A program made the translations under genes and the position numbers. The notes under the pieces are model-generated. The model searched no databases and was not told the DNA's origin. It was given only the letters and a program-made list of their open reading frames with translations. From Fodinibacter sp963763015 (GTDB taxonomy: Bacteria; Actinomycetota; Actinomycetes; Actinomycetales; Dermatophilaceae), in the NCBI GenBank assembly GCA_963763015.1, contig CAVXML010000007.1:682001-746000 (forward strand): a stretch of DNA of 64,000 nucleotides. Reading direction: 5' to 3'. Shown here in pieces: positions 18,074-26,292 of this stretch (the stretch's first letter is position 1; every line of letters starts with the position of its first letter).

Positions 18074-19894
18074 GTGTCCACGCTGCAGCACGTGTCCCTT
18101 CGCGACCGCCGTCTTCCGGCGCGCACCCTCGGAGCGGTCTCCGCGTCGGTGCTGGCGTTCCCCCTCATGGGGTCCCCGGCACAGGCAGCGACGACGATTG
18201 CGTACCCCTCACCCCCGCAGCCGCTCCCCAGTGCGCTCGACGTCGCACCGCCGTACCAGAAGGGCACGCTCTGCCTGACGTACAACCAGCCGGGTGCCGT
18301 CGCCTTCGTGAAGATGCTGAACGCGACCTACGGGTACCGGACCTACGGCATCCTGCGCACCTGTGCGGCCGAGCACGGGGAGGGCCGGGCGCTCGACTGG
18401 ATGATCAACGCGAACGACCCCACCCAGCTCGCCCTCGCCAACGCCATCACCCGCTGGCTCGCGGCGCCCGACAGCAAGGGCCGCCCCGGTGCCATGGCCA
18501 AGCGCTTCGGCATCAACTACATCATCTGGAACCGCCAGATGTGGCGCGCCTACGACACGGCTCGCGGTTGGGCTCCGTACTACGGCGTCTCGCCGCACAC
18601 CGACCACATCCACATCTCCTTCAACTGGGACGGTGCCCGGATGCGGTCCTCCTGGTGGAGCGGAGTGGCGGTCACGACACCGTTGACCAACGCCAACTAC
18701 ACCCCGCCGCCGCCGGTGCCGACGATGACGGCGAGCGGTTACCCCCTGCTCGTGCAGGGGGCCACCGGTCCGGACGTCGCCCTGGCGCAGAAGGTCATCG
18801 GCGTCACGGCCGATGGCAAGTTCGGCCCCATCACCGCAGCCGCGCTCGCGACGTGGCAGACGCGGCACGGCATCCCCGCGACGAGCAAGCTCGACAACGC
18901 CACGTGGTCGAAGATGATCGCCCTCAAGCTCATCCCGGCTCGTACCAACCCGCTCTCCCAGTACGTCAACGTCGTGCTGAAGCTCGGTTCGACCGGCGAG
19001 GCGGTGAGGGCGCTGCAGAAGGCGATCGGCGGGCTGGTGGTCGACGGCTCGTACGGCCCGCTCACCGAGGCGCGGGTCAAGGCCTACCAGCAGTCGAAGG
19101 GCCTGACGGTCACCGGCATCACCGACGCCAAGGTGTGGAACGCCCTGATCGCCGCCACGACGGTCACCACACCGCCCCCCACGACCACGACGACCGTGCA
19201 CCCGTTGAGCAAGTACCTCGGCGTCACGCTCAAGCTGTGGTCGCGCGGCGAGGCGGTCTCCGCGCTGCAGAAGTACATCGGGGGCCTCACCGTCGACGGC
19301 TCCTACGGCCCGCTCACCGAGGCCCGGGTGAAGACGTACCAGAAGGCCAAGGGCATGGCGGTCACGGGTGTCACCGACGCGGCGGTGTGGAAGGCGCTCA
19401 TGGCCGACCACCCCGTCACGACCACCACGACGACGTCCGGCTCCACCGTGACGTCGCTGGCCACCGAGTTCACGCCCTACAAGAGCACCGTCCTGCGCTA
19501 CGGATCCACCGGAACCGCGGTCAAGGTGCTGCAGCGAGGGCTCGGCGGCCTCGTCGTCGACGGCTCGTTCGGCTCCCTCACGCTCGCCGCCGTCAAGGCG
19601 TTCCAGACCTCACGGAAGCTCAGCGCCACCGGTGTCGTCGACGCGGCGACGTGGAAGGCGCTGGAGCTCAAGGTCCACCCCCTGTACCCGTACTGGGGGA
19701 CCGTCCTCAAGCGCGGCTCGACCGGCACCGCGGTCGTCGCGCTCCAGCGGGCGCTGCGCATCACCGCGGACGGGTCCTTCGGCCCGATCACGGAGGCCGC
19801 CGTCAAGGCGGTGCAGCTCAACGCGAAGCTGACCCAGACCGGAGTCGTGGGCACCCTCACCTGGAAGGCCGTCGAGGCACGGATGCCGCGCTGA
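18074..19894 (+). CDS. Secreted M15-like peptidase with five peptidoglycan-binding repeats
   Basis: A 606-aa exported wall protein. GTG 18074 has AGGAG eight bases upstream. A signal peptide ends near MGSPAQA. Residues 45-200 form a domain like the C-terminal ARB_07466 family related to D,D-carboxypeptidases; EHGEGRALDW and HTDHIHISFNW carry the His/Asp/His pattern of the zinc site. Five PG_binding_1 repeats follow (about 220-606), each with LxxGSTGxAVxxLQ and VDGSYGPLTEAxVKxYQ, separated by Thr-rich linkers. The first repeat is the most diverged. The protein probably trims peptide stems while anchored to peptidoglycan. Intact frame, unlike the other large wall protein upstream. Confidence 0.85.
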   Translation: MSTLQHVSLRDRRLPARTLGAVSASVLAFPLMGSPAQAATTIAYPSPPQPLPSALDVAPPYQKGTLCLTYNQPGAVAFVKMLNATYGYRTYGILRTCAAEHGEGRALDWMINANDPTQLALANAITRWLAAPDSKGRPGAMAKRFGINYIIWNRQMWRAYDTARGWAPYYGVSPHTDHIHISFNWDGARMRSSWWSGVAVTTPLTNANYTPPPPVPTMTASGYPLLVQGATGPDVALAQKVIGVTADGKFGPITAAALATWQTRHGIPATSKLDNATWSKMIALKLIPARTNPLSQYVNVVLKLGSTGEAVRALQKAIGGLVVDGSYGPLTEARVKAYQQSKGLTVTGITDAKVWNALIAATTVTTPPPTTTTTVHPLSKYLGVTLKLWSRGEAVSALQKYIGGLTVDGSYGPLTEARVKTYQKAKGMAVTGVTDAAVWKALMADHPVTTTTTTSGSTVTSLATEFTPYKSTVLRYGSTGTAVKVLQRGLGGLVVDGSFGSLTLAAVKAFQTSRKLSATGVVDAATWKALELKVHPLYPYWGTVLKRGSTGTAVVALQRALRITADGSFGPITEAAVKAVQLNAKLTQTGVVGTLTWKAVEARMPR

Positions 19895-19967
19895 CCGTCG
19901 GCCTGGCTGCCGCCCGTCGAGGGCAGCCTGGCCCGGCTCACCGCGGTCGCGGTACGGCCAGCCGCGG

Positions 19968-20750
19968 TCAGGCCGTGGCGGTGACGCCCTCCGAGGCGAG
20001 GCGGGCGGCGAGGACCTCGGGGTCCGGCGTCCCACGCGTGAGGACGACCGACCCGTCGCCCGCCCACGCGGCGAGTGCCGTGCGCAGGAAGGCGGAGGTG
20101 TCGGTGGTGGTGGTGTGCACGCGACCGCCCGTCCCGGTCGACGGCACGAGGTCCTCGTATGCCGTCCGCTCGCCGGCCGAGGTGAGCGCCGTGGCACCGG
20201 GTGGTGGCTCGTCCCAGGGGTCGAACACGTCACCATGGGTCGACAGCTCGCGCGCCTCGTCGACCACCCGCCCGGGGAGCGGCACGGGCGCGGACCGGGC
20301 GAGCGCTGCGAGAGTCACGAGCACGACGTTCTCGGTGCCTGCGCCAGCCGCCACGGCCGGGTCGTCGGTGACCAGGACGTCGGCGGCCGCGCCGGCATCC
20401 GAGCGTGCGGCAGCGGGCGTCCCGCCCTGCCGGCCGGCCGCGCCCGACGCGCGCTTCGGTGGCACCTCGACGGTCGCGCCGACGGACCAGGCCGCGAGCG
20501 CCCAGTAGAGGGTCCGCCAGTGCGGCGGCAGGTCGAGGATCACCAGGGTGCCGGGCCCCGCGCCGAGGTCGTCCTGCAGCAGGTTGGCGGCCTTGGCGAC
20601 CCAGTTCGCGAGGACGCGCGCCGACAGCTCGACCCGCTCGCCGCGGGTCGGGGAGTCGGTGTCGTCGTACACGGTGACCCGCGGGCGGCCGGGGTCCGAG
20701 GCGACCGCCCGGGCGAGGAGGGCGGCGGCGGTTCGGGGCGGGGTGGTCAC
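19968..20750 (-). CDS. TIGR03089 family protein (truncated AMP-binding fold)
   Basis: A 260-aa protein of the actinobacterial TIGR03089 family, which resembles the N-terminal part of acyl-CoA synthetases (LLQDDLGAGPGTLVILDLPPH and WALAAWSVGATVEVP) but lacks the ATP-grip motif and C-terminal lid of active enzymes. Its function is not known. GTG 20750 is supported by TAGGGT exactly seven bases upstream. In M. tuberculosis and relatives this family is found near envelope-polysaccharide genes, which fits the glycosyltransferase region here, but that is only a contextual hint. Confidence 0.75.
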   Translation of the reverse strand: MTTPPRTAAALLARAVASDPGRPRVTVYDDTDSPTRGERVELSARVLANWVAKAANLLQDDLGAGPGTLVILDLPPHWRTLYWALAAWSVGATVEVPPKRASGAAGRQGGTPAAARSDAGAAADVLVTDDPAVAAGAGTENVVLVTLAALARSAPVPLPGRVVDEARELSTHGDVFDPWDEPPPGATALTSAGERTAYEDLVPSTGTGGRVHTTTTDTSAFLRTALAAWAGDGSVVLTRGTPDPEVLAARLASEGVTATA

Positions 20751-20757
20751 CGTCCGG

Positions 20758-20815
20758 ACCCTAGCAACGGCGCCCTCTCGGGGCTCCGCACGCTGCAGCG
20801 AGCGGACACTAGGCT
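20758..20815. promoter_or_regulatory. Divergent leaderless promoters
   Basis: Minus strand TAGGGT (20758-20763) ends seven bases before GTG 20750. Plus strand TAGGCT (20810-20815) ends six bases before ATG 20822, the start of the 26-codon leader ORF. Both transcripts should start at their first codon. Confidence 0.5.
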
Positions 20816-20821
20816 TCGGGC

Positions 20822-20902
20822 ATGAGCGCGCACCCGGTGACCGGCGCACCGAGGGCGGCGTCCACGACCCGCGACGAGCACTCCACCGTCCGGACCTCGT
20901 GA
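20822..20902 (+). CDS. 26-codon leader ORF coupled to membrane protein
   Basis: A short ORF beginning MSAHPVTGAPRAASTTRDEH, 26 residues in all. It starts six bases after TAGGCT, so it should be the first thing translated on the mRNA. Its stop overlaps the next start as GTGA. It may serve to deliver ribosomes to the membrane-protein start, which has no ribosome-binding site of its own. It has no hydrophobic segment and no run of one amino acid as in attenuators. It may be non-conserved; the evidence is architectural only. Confidence 0.4.
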   Translation: MSAHPVTGAPRAASTTRDEHSTVRTS

Positions 20903-23022
20903 CTTCCCGACTCCTGCCGGGCATCGCGGTTGGCGCGGCCCTCTGGGTGGTCGTCGTGAGCGCGGCCGGAGCGGCGCTGGCGGCGGTGGGGTGGTGGATG
21001 CCGTGGGTCGCCTGGGCGGTGGCCATCGGTGCCGCGGTCGGCGCCTGGGTGGTTGCGCGGGGCGTTACCGGCGTGCGGATGCCGTTGGCGCCCGCCGCCG
21101 CGCTCGCCGTCGTGACGGTGTGCTTCACCGGCTGGGCCGGGGCGACGCACTCGGAGCAGGTGCTGCCCCGACGCGACGCGGCCAGCAACCTGCAGGCGGC
21201 GGTGAGCCTGGCGACCACCCATGCCCGGGTCGTCCCCGTCGACCCGCACACGGTGGGGGGAGCGACGGCGCTCGACCTCGCGGGGGTGACCCTCGCGAGC
21301 CCGGCCTTCTTCGAGGTCGGGCCGAGCACGGACCCGGCGGTGCAGCCCCAGTTCGTCGTGGGGCCGGCGGTCGTGTACTCCTTCGGGTGGTGGGTCGGGG
21401 ACACCGCCGCACTCGTGCTGCCCGCCGTCGCGATGGGTCTGGCGCTCCTGGCCCTGGGGCTGCTCGTGGCCCACGTCGTCGGCCCGTGGGCCGGGGTCGC
21501 AGCGGCGGCGCTGACCGGTCTGCTGTTCCCCGTCGTGCACACCGCACGCGCCACGTACTCCGAGCCGCTGGCGATGCTCACGCTGACGGCCGGCCTGCTC
21601 GCGGCCACGCTCGCAGTTGCGGCGGGGCGGGATGCCGCGTGGACGGCATCCCGTGGTGGGTCGGGCTTCGTCGGGGACGCCTCGGCGCAGGGGAACGTCG
21701 TGCGGCGCTCCCCGTCCTGGCCGCCCGTGTGGAGCGACGCGTCGGAGCGCGCCGGCCTGGTGGCCGGGATCCTCGTCGGGGGAACCGGACTCGTGCGGGT
21801 GGACGCGCTGCGCGAGGTCGTGCTCCTGCTGCCGGTGCTGGCCGTCGGGGCCGCCCTGGGCGGACGCTGGGTGCGACCGCTGCTCGTCGGGCTGGCTGGG
21901 TCGGTCCTCGTCTCCGCGGTCGCCGCGGTCGTCCTGTCCTCGGAGTACGTCGCCTCCATCTCGGGGAGCCTGCTCCCGCTCGGCGGGCTCGGGCTGCTGC
22001 TCGGCGGTGGGTCCTGGGCGGGGTTGGTGGCATGGCGGCGGGGGTGGCGGCTGCCGGCACCCCTCGGGTGGCGCCTGCCCGATGTTGCCGCCGGGCTCGT
22101 CGTCGCTGGGGGCCTCTACCTCGCCGGCCGGCCGCTCTGGCAGGTCGTTCGCCAGGACCCCGACGACCCCGGGTCCCGCTATGTCGCAGGGATGCAGGCG
22201 CGGCAGGGGCTGCCGGTGGACGGTGGCCGCACCTACGCCGAGCAGACGGTGGCCTGGCTGTCCTGGTACGTCGGACCCGTGGCTCTGGTCGTGGCGTTGG
22301 CCGTGCTGTCCCTGGCGGTGCGGCGGGCGCTGCGGTCGCTGGCGGAGCGGCGACTGGAGCCGTGGGTCCCCGCTCTCGTCGTTGCCGCCGGCTCGACGCT
22401 TCTGACGCTCCTGCGGCCTGGGATCACGCCCGACCACCCCTGGGCCGACCGGCGCCTGCTCGTCGCGCTGGCGCTGGTCGTCGCGCTCGTCGTCGTGGCC
22501 GCGGACCGGCTCGTGCGGCGGGCAGCCGCGGCGGGTCACCGCGGACTCGGTGTGGGCGCCGCCGCGCTCGTGACGGCATCCCTCGTCGGGCCCGCGGTGG
22601 TGGCGACGTGGCCGCACCGCGAGGGTGGTGTGGAGAGGGGGTCGCTGGCTGCCGTGGAGCAGGTGTGCCGGGCCCTTGGTCCGGGCGACGTCGTGCTGGC
22701 GGTCGACTCACGCGCGGCGAACGAGTGGCCGCAGGTGGTGCGCGGGATGTGCGGGGTGCCGGCGCTGGCGCTGACGTCGGCGGTCCGTTCGGACGAGCAG
22801 CTGCTCGCGTCGACGGTCACCTCGGTCGCGGAGGGCGTGGCGGAGCAGGGCGGCCGTCTGGTGCTGCTCGCCGCCGACTCCCCCGATGCGCTGGAGGCCG
22901 CCGGGTCGCGCGGCACCCAGGTCGTCGACGTCACGGTGCGTGAGGACGAGCACGTGCTGGAGCGTCGGCCGACGGGCACCGATCCGCTGCCGCTTCGCGT
23001 CTGGCTCGCCCGCGCCCCCTGA
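20899..23022 (+). CDS. Polytopic membrane protein, unknown function
   Basis: A 707-aa integral membrane protein with roughly eleven or twelve hydrophobic helices, beginning at once with LLPGIAVGAALWVVVV. An extracytoplasmic loop after helix 3 (PRRDAASNLQAAVSLATTHA) and a C-terminal soluble domain of about 140 residues (PGDVVLAVDSRAANEWPQVV) resemble GT-C type transferases and other polyprenyl-phosphate-sugar utilising enzymes in layout. No catalytic motif can be named. The GTG at 20899 overlaps the leader ORF stop. A role in envelope glycan assembly is plausible by context only. Confidence 0.7.
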   Translation: MTSRLLPGIAVGAALWVVVVSAAGAALAAVGWWMPWVAWAVAIGAAVGAWVVARGVTGVRMPLAPAAALAVVTVCFTGWAGATHSEQVLPRRDAASNLQAAVSLATTHARVVPVDPHTVGGATALDLAGVTLASPAFFEVGPSTDPAVQPQFVVGPAVVYSFGWWVGDTAALVLPAVAMGLALLALGLLVAHVVGPWAGVAAAALTGLLFPVVHTARATYSEPLAMLTLTAGLLAATLAVAAGRDAAWTASRGGSGFVGDASAQGNVVRRSPSWPPVWSDASERAGLVAGILVGGTGLVRVDALREVVLLLPVLAVGAALGGRWVRPLLVGLAGSVLVSAVAAVVLSSEYVASISGSLLPLGGLGLLLGGGSWAGLVAWRRGWRLPAPLGWRLPDVAAGLVVAGGLYLAGRPLWQVVRQDPDDPGSRYVAGMQARQGLPVDGGRTYAEQTVAWLSWYVGPVALVVALAVLSLAVRRALRSLAERRLEPWVPALVVAAGSTLLTLLRPGITPDHPWADRRLLVALALVVALVVVAADRLVRRAAAAGHRGLGVGAAALVTASLVGPAVVATWPHREGGVERGSLAAVEQVCRALGPGDVVLAVDSRAANEWPQVVRGMCGVPALALTSAVRSDEQLLASTVTSVAEGVAEQGGRLVLLAADSPDALEAAGSRGTQVVDVTVREDEHVLERRPTGTDPLPLRVWLARAP

Positions 23023-23087
23023 CCTGTACCCACATCGACCAATAGGTCACTCGGGGTACGGCGCCGCGGTCAGCCCTCGCCGGGGCG

Positions 23088-23876
23088 TCAGCGCTCGAAG
23101 GCGACGTGGGCTCGCCGCTGGACCGCGGCGTACGTGTGCCGGTCCACGGCGACCACGACCCCGGGTCGGAGCGAGCGCGGTCCGTAGGCCGTGCCGTCCG
23201 GGTGCCCGACGGCGCCGCCCGCCTCGGTGACGAGCAGTGCCCCAGGGGCGTGGTCCCAGGGGTTGGAGCGGCTGTAGATGATGTAGTCGGCGGCGCCCTC
23301 GATGAGCCGCGCGTAGTCCACCCCGCAGCAGACCCACGACAGGCGCATCGGCGGCATCCCCTCGAGGGCGTGGCCGCGCATCGCCCAGATCGACGTGACG
23401 CCTCGAGGGTCGTCGACCACCGGGGTGGTGCGCACGTGTACGCCGTTGCGCCACGTGCCGGCCCCACGCTCGGCGACCCAGGCCACCTCGTGCTCCGGCT
23501 GCCAGATCCACGCACGCACCGTCTCCCCGCCCCGGGTCTCGGCCACCATGACGGCGTGGTCGGGGGAGCCGTGGACGAAGTTCTTCGTCCCGTCGACCGG
23601 GTCGACCGTGAAGGCGTGCTCGGCCACCAGGTAGCGGTCCATGACCGAGTGGTCGGCGGCGTGCGCCTCCTCGCCGAGCACCACGGCATCCGGGTAGGCC
23701 TCCAGGAGCCTCGTCGTGATGACCGCCTCCGCCTCGCGGTCCGCGACCGTCACGAGGTCGCCGGGGTTCTTCTCCATCACCTCACCGGTGGCGAGCGAGC
23801 GGAAGCGGGGGGTGATGACCTCGGCGGCGACCTCACGCAGGAGGTCGAGGACGGCGTCGCTCGACAGACCGGGCAT
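23088..23876 (-). CDS. Inositol-monophosphatase family phosphatase (histidinol-phosphatase-like)
   Basis: A 262-aa Mg-dependent phosphatase. Metal ligands are visible: the Glu pair in VVLGEEAH, the Asp residues in VDPVDGTKNFVHG, and the Asp in NPWDHAPGALLVTEAGG. The family hydrolyses inositol-1-phosphate, histidinol phosphate or 3'-phosphoadenosine 5'-phosphate; actinobacterial HisN is the closest by feel, but no his genes are nearby, so the substrate stays open. The ATG at 23876 is chosen because homologues begin a few residues before the first helix; a GTG-rich extension upstream is unlikely. Convergent with the membrane protein. Confidence 0.87.
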   Translation of the reverse strand: MPGLSSDAVLDLLREVAAEVITPRFRSLATGEVMEKNPGDLVTVADREAEAVITTRLLEAYPDAVVLGEEAHAADHSVMDRYLVAEHAFTVDPVDGTKNFVHGSPDHAVMVAETRGGETVRAWIWQPEHEVAWVAERGAGTWRNGVHVRTTPVVDDPRGVTSIWAMRGHALEGMPPMRLSWVCCGVDYARLIEGAADYIIYSRSNPWDHAPGALLVTEAGGAVGHPDGTAYGPRSLRPGVVVAVDRHTYAAVQRRAHVAFER

Positions 23877-23950
23877 GCAGCCAACCGTCGCACAGCGCCG
23901 GGGCGCCGCCAAACCCGGGTCGCGGGGGCCGGCTCGTCGCCCCGACCGGG

Positions 23951-24433
23951 TCAGGCCGAGGCCGCGGGGCGGACCCCCGGACCGGGTTGCCCGACGACGG
24001 AACGAGGTTCGTCGACGTCGTGACCTGCGCCGCAGCGCAGGTGCATCTCGACGGGTGACCCGCAGTTCCGGTGGACGAACTGGATCGGAGGGCCGTCGGG
24101 GTCCGCGAGATAGCGGTCACCCCAGTGCGCGACGGCGACGAGCACCGGGAGGAGCGCGAACCCCTTCTCGGTCAGTCGGTACTCGTGGCGCTCACGCTGC
24201 CCGGGCTCGCGGTAGGCCACCCGGCGCAGGAGGTCCTGCTCGACCAGCAGGCCGAGCCGGTTCGTCAGCACCTGGCGCGGGATGCCGGTGTGGCGGCGCA
24301 TGTCCTCGAAGCGGCGGATGCCGTTGAACACCTCACGCAGCACGACGAGCGTCCACCGCTCGCCGAGGATCTCCATCGCGCGTCCGATGGTGCAGTTCTC
24401 GGTGGAGTAGGCAAGCGCGGGGGGCATCGACAT
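23951..24433 (-). CDS. HxlR-family transcriptional regulator
   Basis: A 160-aa winged-helix regulator. The HxlR hallmark ENCTIGRAMEILGERWTLVV contains the N-terminal Cys often used as a redox or electrophile sensor; RHTGIPRQVLTNRLGLLVEQ is the recognition helix region; YRLTEKGFALLPVLVAVAHW is the wing and dimer helix. TAGGAT lies six bases before the ATG, so the mRNA should be leaderless. It is divergent from a thioesterase gene with only 54 bases between starts. It probably binds that gap and controls itself and the thioesterase. The C-terminal 40 residues (CGSPVEMHLRCGAGHDV) carry two further Cys. Confidence 0.88.
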   Translation of the reverse strand: MSMPPALAYSTENCTIGRAMEILGERWTLVVLREVFNGIRRFEDMRRHTGIPRQVLTNRLGLLVEQDLLRRVAYREPGQRERHEYRLTEKGFALLPVLVAVAHWGDRYLADPDGPPIQFVHRNCGSPVEMHLRCGAGHDVDEPRSVVGQPGPGVRPAASA

Positions 24434-24487
24434 GGCCCCATCCTAGGTCCAGTTGACAGACCCAGCAATGACGGGGATGCTCGGTCC
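24434..24487. promoter_or_regulatory. Overlapping divergent promoters of hxlR and thioesterase
   Basis: Plus strand: TTGACA (24453-24458), a 17-base spacer, GATGCT (24476-24481), then six bases to ATG 24488. Minus strand: TAGGAT (24440-24445), six bases to ATG 24433. The two promoters lie back to back so a regulator bound in the middle would affect both. The -35 for the plus promoter is one of the best in the window. Confidence 0.6.
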
Positions 24488-24994
24488 ATGACTCAGACCC
24501 AGCCTTTTCGTACGGAGACCCGGACCATCACCTGGGCCGCGCCCGGCCAGGGCGACCCCGCCCGGCTGGCAGCCCTCGACGGCCTCGGGCAGCTGCGCGC
24601 CATGGTGGAGGGCGAGCTGCCGCCGCCGCCGATCATGGCCACCCTCGGCTTCACCGGGTTCGAGCCCGAGCGGGGCCGCGTCGTCGTCGAGATGCCGGCC
24701 GCGGAGTTCCACTACAACCCGCTCGGCGGCGTTCACGGTGGCGTCATCTCGACCCTCCTCGACACCGCTGCGGGCTGCGCGGTGCAGTCCACGCTCGCCG
24801 TGGGGGAGCGGTACACCTCGCTCGACCTCACGGTGAAGTTCCTGCGGCCGGTCACCGTCGACTCGGGCCTGCTCACGTGCGAGGGCGACGTCATCCAGCG
24901 GGGCCGCCGCACCGCCCTGGCTCGAGCGCAGCTCACCGACGAGCGGGGCAAGCTCGTGGCCCACGCGACGAGCAGCTGCCTGATCTTCACCTGA
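24488..24994 (+). CDS. PaaI-type hotdog thioesterase
   Basis: A 168-aa acyl-CoA thioesterase of the PaaI/YdiI group. The hotdog signature EFHYNPLGGVHGGVISTLLDTAAGCA holds the HGG turn and the Asp that activates the water. YTSLDLTVKFLRPV is the central strand. Substrate would be an aryl- or medium-chain acyl-CoA. The ATG at 24488 sits six bases after a good promoter, and no ribosome site is needed. The gene is divergent from an HxlR regulator that probably senses an aromatic or electrophilic compound. Confidence 0.9.
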   Translation: MTQTQPFRTETRTITWAAPGQGDPARLAALDGLGQLRAMVEGELPPPPIMATLGFTGFEPERGRVVVEMPAAEFHYNPLGGVHGGVISTLLDTAAGCAVQSTLAVGERYTSLDLTVKFLRPVTVDSGLLTCEGDVIQRGRRTALARAQLTDERGKLVAHATSSCLIFT

Positions 24995-25117
24995 CCCGGC
25001 CGAGGGCGGTTTCCTTCTCGGCGTTGCCCCTGAGTGCAGCTCTGGGGCTGCCCGGTGGTGCCGTCGAGGCCATCGGACGGGCGGTGACCTGCAGGGTTCC
25101 CCGACGGTCCCCGTGGG

Positions 25118-25123
25118 TAGTGT
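25118..25123 (+). promoter_or_regulatory. -10 box of the topoisomerase gene, leaderless
   Basis: TAGTGT ends seven bases before ATG 25131, which supports that start over any upstream in-frame codon. Confidence 0.45.
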
Positions 25124-25130
25124 CCCGGCC

Positions 25131-26138
25131 ATGGCGAGGTTGCGGCGGGTCACGCCGCAGATGAAGGGGTGGACTCGGCGGCGCGTGGGGAAGGGGTTCG
25201 CCTACTACGACTCCGACGGCGGCAGGCTTCCCCCGGAGCAGGTCGAGCGCATCCGCTCCCTGGCCATCCCGCCGGCCTGGCGGGACGTGTGGATCTGCCC
25301 GTACCCGAACGGCCACATCCAGGCGGTGGGCACCGACGCCGCGGGCCGCCGGCAGTACCTCTACCACCCGGTCTGGCGCGCGAAGAGGGACGAGCTCAAG
25401 TTCGACCGCGTCAAGGACGCCGGGACCCGGCTGGCCGAGGCGAGGCAGCGACTCATCGAGGACCTCCGGCACGAGGGGATGCCACTCGCCCGGGCCGCCG
25501 CGACGGCCACCCGCCTGCTCGACCTCGGCTACTTCCGCATCGGCAGCGACGCCTACGCCGACGCCAACGGCTCCTTCGGGCTGACCACGCTCGAGCGGCG
25601 GCACGTCCGCCGCAGGGGGACCGACCTGGTCTTCGACTTCGTCGGCAAGTCGGGCATCGAGCACCGGATCACGATCAGCGACGCCCAGGTCATCGAGGCC
25701 CTCGACGTGATGCGCAAGCGCCGCGGCGGCTCGACGCGCCTGCTGGCGTACCGGGGCGACAGCCGGTGGGCGGACCTCGACGCGTCCGCCGTCAACGCCT
25801 ACATCAGCGAGATGGTGCACGAGGACCTCACGGCCAAGGACTTCCGCACGTGGCACGCCACCGTGCTCGCGGCCGTGGCGCTCGCCGAGAGCCCGGAGAA
25901 GGGCGACACCAAGGCCTCGCGGAAGCGGGCGGTCAAGGCGGCGCTCGAGGAGGTGGCCGCCTACCTGGGCAACACCCCGACGATCGCCCGCAAGTCCTAC
26001 GTCGACCCGCGGGTCATCGAGCAGTACGAGGACGGCATCACCATCGCGGCGACCCTGCGCCAGGGCTACCCCGACGAGTCGAGGCGTCAGGCCGCCATCG
26101 AGAGGGCGGTCGCCCGCCTCATCGACAACGCCGACTGA
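25131..26138 (+). CDS. DNA topoisomerase IB
   Basis: A 335-aa bacterial type IB topoisomerase (poxvirus-like). It relaxes supercoils by nicking one strand through a 3'-phosphotyrosine. The N-terminal domain reads RSLAIPPAWRDVWICPYPNG; the catalytic domain includes LRIGS-type FRIGSDAYADANGSFGLTTL, VGKSGIEHRI, KDFRTWHATVLAA (catalytic Arg/Lys and His region) and the active-site Tyr in ARKSYVDPRV. Length is normal for the family. It stands alone, with a leaderless promoter, and is a common single-gene acquisition in actinobacteria. Confidence 0.93.
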   Translation: MARLRRVTPQMKGWTRRRVGKGFAYYDSDGGRLPPEQVERIRSLAIPPAWRDVWICPYPNGHIQAVGTDAAGRRQYLYHPVWRAKRDELKFDRVKDAGTRLAEARQRLIEDLRHEGMPLARAAATATRLLDLGYFRIGSDAYADANGSFGLTTLERRHVRRRGTDLVFDFVGKSGIEHRITISDAQVIEALDVMRKRRGGSTRLLAYRGDSRWADLDASAVNAYISEMVHEDLTAKDFRTWHATVLAAVALAESPEKGDTKASRKRAVKAALEEVAAYLGNTPTIARKSYVDPRVIEQYEDGITIAATLRQGYPDESRRQAAIERAVARLIDNAD

Positions 26139-26278
26139 CGAGGAAGGGCGTCTCGCGGGCGCCCGTGGGCCGGGCACCGGAGGGCTCCACGATCGTGCGG
26201 CAACCGAAGGGGTGCGCGGGTGAAGCTGCCGGCATCCCGTGGGAACGTCGGGACGACGGGGGGCGGTGCACCCGCGGG

Positions 26279-26284
26279 TAGGCT
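26279..26284 (+). promoter_or_regulatory. -10 box of the second glycan operon
   Basis: TAGGCT ends eight bases before ATG 26293, predicting a leaderless or near-leaderless operon mRNA. Confidence 0.45.
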
Positions 26285-26292
26285 TCCCGGCG

